From: Rickettsiales bacterium
GTDB taxonomy: Bacteria; Pseudomonadota; Alphaproteobacteria; TMED127
Direction of reading: 5' to 3'
Assembly: GCA_002717855.1 (NCBI GenBank)
Contig: PBCD01000007.1
Span: forward strand, 1 to 13,398
DNA length: 13,398 nt
Positions within the stretch are counted from its first letter, which is position 1. Every line of letters starts with the position of its first letter. The translations under genes were made by a program, and so were the position numbers. The notes under the pieces were generated by a model that worked only from the letters and a program-made list of their open reading frames with translations, had not been told where the DNA came from and ran no database searches. Positions 1-8,639 of the stretch are shown piece by piece.

Positions 1-313
1 CCTTGATTATTTCAGCTGAATGATAAACATCATGAATAAATGCATTCAAAGCTAATGATCTCTGAATTATTCCCTTACTTATTTTAATCCACTCTAGACT
101 AGAGATTACCCTTGGGAACATGTCAAATGGTATTAATCTCTCACTAGTATCAAAATTATTATATACTGAAAAAGTAATACCAATTTTTTTAAACAAGTCT
201 TCTGCTTCTGTTTTTCTCTTTATAATGGTGCTTTCAGGCAAAGATCTTGCCCAGTCCATTATTTTAGAATAATGTTTTCTAATTTTTGAATTACTTACAG
301 TTTCATTAAACAT
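1..313 (-). CDS. Circularly permuted ATP-grasp type 2 family protein (5' part, runs off left edge)
   Basis: Translating the minus strand from the ATG at 313-311 gives 104 uninterrupted residues that reach the window edge, so the C-terminal part lies outside. It begins MFNETVSNSKIRKHY and carries the hallmarks I recognise from the N-terminus of the CP_ATPgrasp_2 (DUF404/DUF407) family: an EAEDLFKKIGITFSVY block, then TSERLIPFDMFPRVI, then LNAFIHDVYHSAEII. The family is predicted to form amide or peptide bonds using ATP. Its genes often cluster with alpha-E-domain and transglutaminase-like genes, but the substrate is not known. The start is fixed by an in-frame TAG at 334-332, with no other start codon between. 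AAGGA at 324-320 lies 6 nt before the ATG and sits inside the glutamine riboswitch. Family assignment is confident from recalled family sequence; the function is inferred only from the family. Confidence 0.85.
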   Translation of the reverse strand, partial: MFNETVSNSKIRKHYSKIMDWARSLPESTIIKRKTEAEDLFKKIGITFSVYNNFDTSERLIPFDMFPRVISSLEWIKISKGIIQRSLALNAFIHDVYHSAEIIK

Positions 314-315
314 TT

Positions 316-360
316 GCGTTCCTTCGGCATCCTACCTACTTCCGACCAAAAGGTTGAACG
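316..360 (-). promoter_or_regulatory. Glutamine-I riboswitch (glnA RNA motif)
   Basis: On the minus strand the 5' strand CGTTC (360-356) pairs perfectly with GAACG (321-317) to form P1. ACC-TTTT-GGT (354-345) forms the P2 hairpin. The core CGGAAGTAGG (344-335) and the 3' block CCGAAGGAACGC (327-316) match the conserved nucleotides of the glnA glutamine aptamer as I know it from cyanobacteria and marine metagenomes. A short P3 can form from GGT (336-334) and GCC (328-326). The likely Shine-Dalgarno AAGGA (324-320) overlaps the 3' strand of P1, and the start codon of the ATP-grasp gene is 2 nt downstream of the motif. Glutamine binding would therefore be expected to hide the ribosome binding site and lower translation. 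The motif match is seen directly; the off-switch direction is inference. Confidence 0.92.
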
Positions 361-370
361 ATAATTTAAG

Positions 371-403
371 ACTATATTGTTGATAGAATAAAATCAAGGT
401 CAA
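371..403 (-). promoter_or_regulatory. Candidate sigma70-type promoter for the riboswitch transcript
   Basis: On the minus strand, TTGACCTTGATT (403-392) offers two overlapping -35-like hexamers. TATAGT (376-371) is a possible -10, with a 15-nt gap from TTGATT or 21 nt from TTGACC. Transcription would then start a few nucleotides before the first aptamer stem at 360, which is a sensible place. Neither spacing is the ideal 17 nt, and hexamers like these are common in such AT-rich DNA, so this is tentative. Confidence 0.3.
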
Positions 404-453
404 TTTTAATAATAAACTTTATTAATTCTTTTAAAATTAATAATGTAAATAGT

Positions 454-1293
454 ATGAAAAATTTGAATAAAGATATTATTATTTTTTCCGATATTGACGG
501 AAGTTTTATGAATCATGAAGATTATTCATTTGATGAACTAAAACTTTTTGTAGCTAGAATTAGTAAAATTAGCAAAATAATTTTTGTATCAAGTAAAACA
601 TATGAGGAGATAATTAAACTTAAAAAAAAATTAAAAATATCATTTCCTTTTATAGTAGAAAATGGAGCTTGTATTTTTTTTCCAAAAAATGATTTAAATA
701 TAAAAAGAAGTAAAATAAATTTCATAGAAATTGGTGATCATATAGGCTACAAAATTTCAAGATACATCTCAAAGGATTATAAATTAAAATTAAACTTTTT
801 AAAAAAAGAATTTAGTTTTAAATTTTTTAGTGAAATTAATATTAAAAATGCAAAAGAAATTACTAATTTGAATTCTTCCTCCTTGTTAGATAGTAAAAAA
901 AGGATGTTTACAGATCCAATCTTTTGGCAAGATAAAGAAAATAAAATTTTGGACTTTCAATCAAGATTGAAGGATTTGAAACTTGAAACTTATTTTGGTG
1001 GCAGATTTATTCATGTTTCTGACAATTTTAATAAAGGAAAATCCGTTAATAGGTTTTTAGATATAATAAAATTAAATTATAATCAAAAACCTTTGACTAT
1101 CTCAGTGGGTGATAGCCATAATGACTTGAGTATGCTTGAAATTACAGACTATAGTTGTGTTATAAAAAATGCAAAAAAAAAAAATCTTATTCTTAAAAAA
1201 TTAAAAAATAAGTATTATAGTAAGCATATCGCGCCTGAAGGCTGGAAAGAGTCATTAATTTACGTATTAAAAAAGGAGAAAATTTATTTCTGA
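454..1293 (+). CDS. gpgP: Glucosyl-/mannosyl-3-phosphoglycerate phosphatase (HAD family)
   Basis: This 279-residue cytosolic HAD hydrolase should remove the phosphate from glucosyl-3-phosphoglycerate, giving the compatible solute glucosylglycerate. HAD motif I is DIDGS (D13 nucleophile, D15 acid/base) in FSDIDGSFMNHEDYSFDEL, motif II is at SSKT (46-49), the motif III lysine lies in NFNKGKS (about 194-196), and motif IV is GDSHNDLSML (219-228). ENGACIF (69-75) and the C-terminal APEGWKES are typical of the MpgP/GpgP branch (HAD-IIB). The glucosyl rather than mannosyl substrate is inferred from the adjoining GpgS-type synthase gene, whose reading frame overlaps the end of this one by 8 nt. The start has no obvious Shine-Dalgarno sequence. 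A 12-A run at 1173-1184 is crossed without loss of frame. Confidence 0.88.
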   Translation: MKNLNKDIIIFSDIDGSFMNHEDYSFDELKLFVARISKISKIIFVSSKTYEEIIKLKKKLKISFPFIVENGACIFFPKNDLNIKRSKINFIEIGDHIGYKISRYISKDYKLKLNFLKKEFSFKFFSEINIKNAKEITNLNSSSLLDSKKRMFTDPIFWQDKENKILDFQSRLKDLKLETYFGGRFIHVSDNFNKGKSVNRFLDIIKLNYNQKPLTISVGDSHNDLSMLEITDYSCVIKNAKKKNLILKKLKNKYYSKHIAPEGWKESLIYVLKKEKIYF

Positions 1294-2500
1294 TTTTTAT
1301 CAAAATGGTACTGTTGCAACTTTGCATAATTTTTCTAATAGAAAAACAGAGGAATTAGAGGCTGAATTAATTGAATTTTCAAAGTTTAGACCTATAACGT
1401 TGATACTTCCTTCTCTATTTTCTGAATTAAAGGGATCAGCATTACCAAATATTATTGAAGAAATTAGTCAGGTAAAATATATTCAAAATATAGTAATAGG
1501 CTTAGATAGAGCAAATGAAAATGAATTTGCAGAGGCAAAAAAGTTTTTCAAAAATTTACCTCAAAAACACGAGATATTATGGAATGATGGACCAAATCTT
1601 CGAAATTTAGACAATCAATTAAAAGAACAAAATTTAGCTCCTCAAGAAATGGGCAAAGGACGAAACGTTTGGTATTGTATGGGTTATATTTTAGCGTTAG
1701 GAGATGCTGAGGCTGTTGCGCTTCATGATTGTGATATTTTAACTTATAATAGAAACTTATTAGCAAGACTTATATATCCGGTAGCTAATCCTAAATTTAA
1801 TTTTGATTTTTGTAAGGGCTTTTATCCTAGAGTATCAAACTACAAAATTAAAGGAAGAGTTGCAAGGTTACTTGTTACACCTTTATTAAGAGCATTAGAA
1901 AAAACAATAGGTTTTAAGGAGTACATATCTTTTTTAGATTCATTTAGGTATCCATTAGCAGGAGAATTTTCTTTTAGAAGAAGAGTTCTTAAAGATATAA
2001 GAATACCATATGATTGGGGCTTAGAGATTGGTGTTCTGTCTGAAATGTATAGAAATTACGCTGGCAATAGACTTTGCCAAGTTGATATTGCTGATCTATA
2101 TGATCATAAACATCAAGATATTTCAATCAATGACAAATCTCAAGGACTATCTAGAATGTCTATTGATATTACTAAAGCAATAATAAGAAAGTTAGCTTCT
2201 CAAGGTGAAACTTTTTCTATGTCAATTTTTAGATCTTTAAAAGCAACATACTATAGAGAAGCATTAGATTTTGTGCAGATTTTTAAAAAGGATGCTTTAA
2301 TGAATGCATATGATTTAGATGTTAATGAAGAAGAAATTGCAGTAGAACTTTTTGCTCAAAACATAATGGTAGCTGGAAAAGTTTTTCTAGACTCACCAAT
2401 GGAAACCCCAAACATTCCGACTTGGAATCGAGTAGACACAGCTATACCTAGTTTTCTAAATGATTTAAAGCTAGCTGTTGAAAAAGATAACAACTCATAA
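1286..2500 (+). CDS. gpgS: Glucosyl-3-phosphoglycerate synthase (GT81), probable AUU start
   Basis: GpgS transfers glucose from an NDP-glucose to 3-phosphoglycerate, the first committed step of glucosylglycerate synthesis. The protein has the GT-A fold signature of the family: ITLILPSLFSELKG, then IVIGLDRANENEF, NVWYCMGYILA, the metal-binding HDCDI (DCD at 148-150), YPLAGEFSF, DWGLEIGVLSE and the C-terminal DHKHQD (273-276). The first conventional start codon in frame is TTG at 1322, but the in-frame sequence before it reads SDFYQNGTVAT, which matches the conserved N-terminus MSDF-QNG-TTLHNL of GpgS proteins as I recall it. At the place where the family has its initiator Met there is ATT (1286-1288). 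It is preceded by a strong AAGGAG (1273-1278) with a 7-nt spacer. I therefore start the gene at this AUU, giving 404 residues and an 8-nt overlap with the phosphatase gene. Enzyme identity is confident; the start is a strong inference. Confidence 0.9.
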   Translation: MSDFYQNGTVATLHNFSNRKTEELEAELIEFSKFRPITLILPSLFSELKGSALPNIIEEISQVKYIQNIVIGLDRANENEFAEAKKFFKNLPQKHEILWNDGPNLRNLDNQLKEQNLAPQEMGKGRNVWYCMGYILALGDAEAVALHDCDILTYNRNLLARLIYPVANPKFNFDFCKGFYPRVSNYKIKGRVARLLVTPLLRALEKTIGFKEYISFLDSFRYPLAGEFSFRRRVLKDIRIPYDWGLEIGVLSEMYRNYAGNRLCQVDIADLYDHKHQDISINDKSQGLSRMSIDITKAIIRKLASQGETFSMSIFRSLKATYYREALDFVQIFKKDALMNAYDLDVNEEEIAVELFAQNIMVAGKVFLDSPMETPNIPTWNRVDTAIPSFLNDLKLAVEKDNNS

Positions 2501-2511
2501 TTTTTTAAAAG

Positions 2512-4247
2512 ATGACAAGAAATACCTTTAGTAAAATTGTTAAAAAATATATTTATTTAATTTACGGTAATAGTATTAGTACTTCTCAGGTAAATAAATT
2601 ATTTATTACAATAGAAAAAATTTTTAAATCAAAAAAAAAAAAAAATCAACAGATCAATTATGGACTGAGAAAGATATTCTTTTAATTACTTATGCTGATT
2701 CATTATCAAAAAATAGTCAAAAAAATCTAAAAACATTAAATCAGTTTCTAAACCAATTTTGCAAAGAATTTTGTATGATTCATATTTTACCTTTTTTTCC
2801 ATATTCTTCGGATGACGGTTTTGCAGTCATTGATTACAAAAAAATAAAAAGTGATCATGGAGATTGGACAGATCTAAAAAAAATAACAAAAAATTTCAAA
2901 GTTATGGTAGATCTTGTAATCAATCACTGTTCATCTGAAAGTCAACTATTTAGAAATTTTTTGATTAATAAGGTTCCTGGTAAAGGATTTTTTATTAGTG
3001 ATGATAATAAATTTAAAGAATCAGTAAAAATTGTCAGACCTAGAAGCTCTTCACTTTCTAAAAAAGTACAATTAAGTAACAAAGAAGCTTACGTATGGTG
3101 TACCTTTAGTCATGATCAAGTAGATTTTGATTTTAAAAATCTAGATGTACTAATATACTTTTTTGGAATCATAAAGTTTTATCTTGATCAAAATATAAAA
3201 GCGCTAAGATTGGATGCTGTGGCTTTTTTATGGAAAAAACTAGGTACTAGATGTATTAATTTACCAGAAACACACGAAATAATTCGTTTAATAAGAATAA
3301 TAGTAGAATACTATTATAACGAGGTTTTAATAATAACCGAAACAAATATTCCTAGTCATGAAAACTTGAGCTACTTTGGTAATAATAATGAAGCACACTG
3401 TATCTATAATTTTACTTTTGCACCCTTGTTAATTCACTCAATTATTTCTGGAAATAGTTTTTATTTAAAAAAATGGTCTAGGGGAATGCCACCTGCTCAA
3501 GAAAAAAATGCATACTTAAATTTTATATCCACGCACGACGGAATAGGGTTAAGACCTTTAGAGGGAATTTTACCTGATATTGAAATTGAAAAGTATATCT
3601 TATTTTTAAAAAATCAAGGTGCATTATTAACTTATAGAAAGGATAAAAACAAGGAATCTGTATATGAAGTTAACATTACATTGCTTAATTCTTTACAAGA
3701 AACCTATGATGGTAAGGATAAATTCGATATGCAACGTTTTATTTTAGCTCATGCAATCTTATTTTCCGTTGAGGGCATACCTGCTATATATATTCAAAAT
3801 TTACTTGGTTCTAAAAATGATAATTCAAAGGTTAAAAAAACTGGGCTTAATAGATCCATCAATAGAAGAAATTGGAAATACGACGATGTTAAATTTAAAT
3901 TAAAGAATAGTGTAACAAAAAATTTTAAAATATATAATTCCCTTACCAATTTAATGAAAATTAGAAAAAAACAACCAGCATTCCATCCAAATGCCACTCA
4001 ATTTACTCTACAACTGGAGGAAGAGTTTTATGGTATATGGAGACAAAGCATTGATAAAAGTCAAAGTATTTTTTGCATAAATAATTTGACTAAATTTAAA
4101 AAAAAAATATCTCTCCTTGATATAAATTTAATATCAACGGACAAATGGTTTGATTTAATATCAAAGAAGAAATTGAATAATATCGATGACGAGTTAAAGT
4201 TTAATCCTTATCAAACTTATTGGATAACAAACAAAAAATTTAGGTGA
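2512..4247 (+). CDS. ycjM: Glucosylglycerate phosphorylase (GH13_18, YcjM-like), frame broken at poly(A)
   Basis: This is a GH13 subfamily 18 (sucrose-phosphorylase-like) enzyme closely resembling E. coli YcjM along its whole length. It should phosphorolyse glucosylglycerate to alpha-glucose-1-phosphate and D-glycerate. Counting from the internal Met at 2775, visible parts are PFFPYSSDDGFAVIDY, the nucleophile D147 in ALRLDAV, the acid/base E189 in IITETN, D255 in ISTHDGIGL, and the late block AIYIQNLLGS with LNRSINRR. The N-terminal domain is split. ATG 2512 opens a frame encoding IYLIYGNSISTSQVNKL, while the homologous continuation STDQLWTEKDILLITYADS is in another frame from 2646. The shift falls in 15 consecutive A at 2631-2645; 13 or 16 A would join the frames into about 578 residues, close to the usual family length. 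Without the join, only a truncated product from 2775 (490 residues, missing the first beta-alpha elements) could be made. The gene is 11 nt downstream of gpgS, so probably in the same operon. Confidence 0.86.
2631..2645 (+). repeat. 15-A homopolymer at the phosphorylase frameshift
   Basis: A run of 15 uninterrupted A separates the two frames of the glucosylglycerate phosphorylase gene. It is the longest homopolymer I see in the window. Runs of this kind are prone to polymerase slippage in vivo and to length errors in sequencing. Confidence 0.95.
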
Positions 4248-4258
4248 ATATTTTATTG

Positions 4259-4281
4259 AACTGTTTTAAAGATAAACGGTT
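4259..4281. terminator. Weak inverted repeat between convergent operons, possible terminator
   Basis: AACTGTTT (4259-4266) and AAACGGTT (4274-4281) can pair over 8 bp, with one U-G wobble and a 7-nt loop. The repeat lies in the 48-nt gap between the convergent phosphorylase and katG genes, where a two-way terminator would be expected. It is not followed by a clear T-tract on either strand, so an intrinsic terminator is doubtful. Confidence 0.35.
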
Positions 4282-4295
4282 GAAAATAAACAAAA

Positions 4296-6461
<2,166 letters not shown>

Positions 6462-6530
6462 TTACACGGGATAAATTAAAACTCCCATTATTATTATTTA
6501 ATAACAAGCTTGATCAAATTCAAGAGTCTA

Positions 6531-6547
6531 ATTAGAACAATTCTAAA
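6531..6547 (-). promoter_or_regulatory. Irr box (ICE motif)-like palindrome upstream of katG
   Basis: Read on the minus strand, TTTAGAATTGTTCTAAT consists of TTAGAA and TTCTAA arms separated by 3 nt. This closely matches the iron control element TTTAGAA-N3-TTCTAAA recognised by Irr in alphaproteobacteria; only the outermost base of one arm differs. It lies 99 nt before the katG start and just after the irr stop codon. Whether Irr activates or represses from here cannot be told. Confidence 0.6.
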
Positions 6548-6550
6548 TTA

Positions 6551-6967
6551 CTATTCTTCTAGATTTATAACCACGGTAACGTTTTTAATATTGTAACCTT
6601 TAGGAGATTTTGGTAGTTTTTGAATTATCACTTGATCGTTGTTAATATCTAAAAGCTTACCAGATTTTTCAATATAAAAATGATGATGGTTATCTAAGTT
6701 TGTATCAAAGTAAATTTTATCTGAAGAGGCTCTGACAACATTAAGCATACCATAGTTTTTAAAAGAATTGAGATTATTGTAAACAGTTGCAAGAGAGATT
6801 TTAATTTTATTTTTTTTTGCTTTTCTGTAAACATCTTCAGCGGTGAAGTGACAATGACCTTCAGAATAAATTAAATTTATTAGTTGTTTTCTTTGACTCG
6901 TTAGTTTCAAAGGAGATTTGTCTAACATGTAGAATACTTTTTTTATTATTTCACTTTTATTCAGCAT
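6551..6967 (-). CDS. irr: Iron response regulator Irr (Fur family)
   Basis: This 138-residue cytosolic DNA-binding regulator belongs to the Irr branch of the Fur superfamily, which senses iron through haem in alphaproteobacteria. The winged helix occupies about residues 15-80, with LTSQRKQLI, GHCHFTAEDVYRKA and the recognition helix SLATVYNNLNSF. Irr-specific features follow: YFDTNLDNHHHFYIEKSGKLLDI with the HHH triplet at 94-96, and the C-terminal LPKSPKGYNIKNVTVVINL. The N-terminal GCPxH haem-regulatory motif of Bradyrhizobium Irr is absent, as in many other Irr proteins. It is transcribed away from the polyketide synthase gene and toward katG. PerR is an alternative name for the family, but the HHH and the tail favour Irr. 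Confidence 0.85.
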   Translation of the reverse strand: MLNKSEIIKKVFYMLDKSPLKLTSQRKQLINLIYSEGHCHFTAEDVYRKAKKNKIKISLATVYNNLNSFKNYGMLNVVRASSDKIYFDTNLDNHHHFYIEKSGKLLDINNDQVIIQKLPKSPKGYNIKNVTVVINLEE

Positions 6968-7077
6968 TTAGTTAATTTAATACTTAACTTGCTTAAATAC
7001 CATATAATTTTAATTTTTTTTAGATTTAAATTGCCTCTAGCAGTGATTTTTTTTTAAAAGTTACCAAATATATATTT

Positions 7078-8082
7078 ATGGCTTATATATCTGGTTTATG
7101 TTCAAGTTTTCCAAATTTTAAGGTTTCTCAAAGCCAAATTGAAGAATTTGGAAAATTTATATTCAGAAATAATCATATTAACAATTTACTTAAGGTTTAC
7201 AAAAATTCTGGAGTAAAAACAAGATATCTTGTTGAGAATTTAGATTGGTACACTTCAAAACACAGTTGGAAAGAAAGAAACAATTTGTTTAAAAAGCATT
7301 CTATTGAACTACTTAAAAAATGTATTTCATCTACTTTGAAAAAAACAAACAAATCTCCAAATGAAATTAGTGGCATTGTGTTAATTAATAGTACTGGAAT
7401 TGCCACTCCTACATTAGACGCAGAATTAATAAATTATTTCAATTTTCCAGGTCACACAAAAAGATTACCAATTTTTGGTTATGGTTGTGCTGGAGGTGTT
7501 TTGGGATTATCAAGAGCAGTTGATATGTACAAGTCTTCATTCAAAACAGTGTTGGTTTGTTGTGTTGAAATATGTAGTTTGACGTTTAGACCTCAAATTT
7601 TCTCTAAAGCAAATATTGTAAGTACAGCATTGTTTGGTGATGGTGCAGTTTCTTTTTTGATAGGGGATAAAGGCGATTGTGAAATTTTAAAATCGTCAGA
7701 ATATACATGGAAGAACACTTTGAACCTTATGGGATGGAATGTTGAAAATGATAGCTTAGGAGTTTTATTTGATAAATCTATACCAGAATTTATTTCTTCT
7801 AAATTAAAACCTATTATAAATGATTTTACATCAAAAAAAATTGATGGATTTATCATGCATCCTGGGGGTTCTAAAATTATTAATTCTTACAAAAAAATTT
7901 TTTCAAATCACAACTCACTGCTAAAGTCTAAAGAAGTGCTAGAAAAGTATGGGAATGTCTCCTCTGTTACAATTTTTTTGGTCTTATTGACTTTCTTTAA
8001 TGACCCTATGTCAAGAGGTAATTTTTTAATGTCAGCTTTGGGACCTGGATTTACAGCTGGTCTAGCAGAGGTAAAAATATAA
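7078..8082 (+). CDS. Type III polyketide synthase (chalcone/stilbene synthase-like)
   Basis: This 334-residue thiolase-fold enzyme should condense an acyl-CoA starter with malonyl-CoA units to form pyrones or resorcinols. The catalytic triad is visible: C137 in FGYGCAGGVLGLSRA, H261 in GFIMHPGGSK and N293 in YGNVSSVT. LFGDGAVSFLIGD (185-197) and the C-terminal LSALGPGFTAGL-type block (here MSALGPGFTAGLAEVKI) are typical. It is slightly shorter than usual (about 350-400). Its stop codon overlaps the ATG of the next gene by 1 nt (TAATG), pointing to translational coupling with an ICMT-like methyltransferase. This is the arrangement of BpsA/BpsB and SrsA/SrsB, which make methylated alkylpyrones or alkylresorcinols. 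A lipid-like polyketide product is inferred from that pairing; starter and chain length cannot be read from the sequence. Confidence 0.92.
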   Translation: MAYISGLCSSFPNFKVSQSQIEEFGKFIFRNNHINNLLKVYKNSGVKTRYLVENLDWYTSKHSWKERNNLFKKHSIELLKKCISSTLKKTNKSPNEISGIVLINSTGIATPTLDAELINYFNFPGHTKRLPIFGYGCAGGVLGLSRAVDMYKSSFKTVLVCCVEICSLTFRPQIFSKANIVSTALFGDGAVSFLIGDKGDCEILKSSEYTWKNTLNLMGWNVENDSLGVLFDKSIPEFISSKLKPIINDFTSKKIDGFIMHPGGSKIINSYKKIFSNHNSLLKSKEVLEKYGNVSSVTIFLVLLTFFNDPMSRGNFLMSALGPGFTAGLAEVKI

Positions 8083-8585
8083 TGATAAATTTTGGACTTT
8101 TGTTAGTTTTATATATATTTTTTTCGAGGGTTTTAGAATTATTTATAAGTTACAGAAATACGAAAGAATTATTAAAATTAGGTGCTAAAGAACATTTTAA
8201 ATTTCATTATTACTTGTTAGTTTCTTTTCATATAATTCTTATTGTATATTTTTTTATAAAGTCTTTAATTGTTGATATAAATATTGATGTAAGTTTAATA
8301 GGTTTTATTATTTTGCAATTTCTGAGATTTAAAGTTCATTTAGATTTAGGGAAATATTGGACAACTAGAATAATTGTTTTAGAAAGCGTACCTTTGATTA
8401 ATCACGGTTTATATAAACATTTTAAACATCCAAATTATTTAATAGTTATTCTAGAAATTATTTTTTTGTGCTTAATATTTGATGATATTTTGGCACTAAT
8501 ATTTTTTTCTACTATAAATATATTTTTAATAATATTAAGAATTTTATACGAGGAAAAAGCAAATAAAAATCGAGGAAGATTCTAA
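8082..8585 (+). CDS. Isoprenylcysteine carboxyl methyltransferase (ICMT) family membrane protein
   Basis: This 167-residue integral membrane protein has about four or five hydrophobic segments (roughly 2-22, 44-62, 68-84 and the hairpin 118-152). The ICMT-family SAM-binding signature is present in the C-terminal half: LGKYWTTRI (89-97), GLYKHFKHPNYL (109-120) and RILYEEKANK (153-162). Beside type III polyketide synthases, bacterial members such as BpsB methylate the polyketide hydroxyl rather than prenylated cysteine, and I infer that role here. The start overlaps the synthase stop by one base. It ends 54 nt before the photolyase gene. Confidence 0.85.
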   Translation: MINFGLLLVLYIFFSRVLELFISYRNTKELLKLGAKEHFKFHYYLLVSFHIILIVYFFIKSLIVDINIDVSLIGFIILQFLRFKVHLDLGKYWTTRIIVLESVPLINHGLYKHFKHPNYLIVILEIIFLCLIFDDILALIFFSTINIFLIILRILYEEKANKNRGRF

Positions 8586-8639
8586 ATATAAATTAAAAGA
8601 TAGTATTGAATACTCCTTTTACTCAATTATTTAATAATA

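Noticed and set aside
263..282. TTTAGAA and TTCTAA arms resembling an Irr box
   Set aside because: The spacer is 7 nt instead of 3 and the site is inside the ATP-grasp coding sequence, so it is probably a chance match.
522..725. Open frame on the minus strand
   Set aside because: It lies wholly inside the phosphatase gene, which has clear HAD motifs; its hydrophobic product reflects the complement of Lys-rich coding sequence.
6505..6524. Overlapping palindromes CAAGCTTG and TTGATCAA upstream of katG
   Set aside because: They do not match an operator I know (OxyR, Fur or Irr), and short palindromes are expected by chance; the ICE-like site nearby is the better candidate.
6989..7008. TTGCTT and TATAAT hexamers between irr and the polyketide synthase gene
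   Set aside because: The spacer is only 8 nt, far too short for a sigma70 promoter; the TATAAT alone is not informative in such AT-rich DNA.
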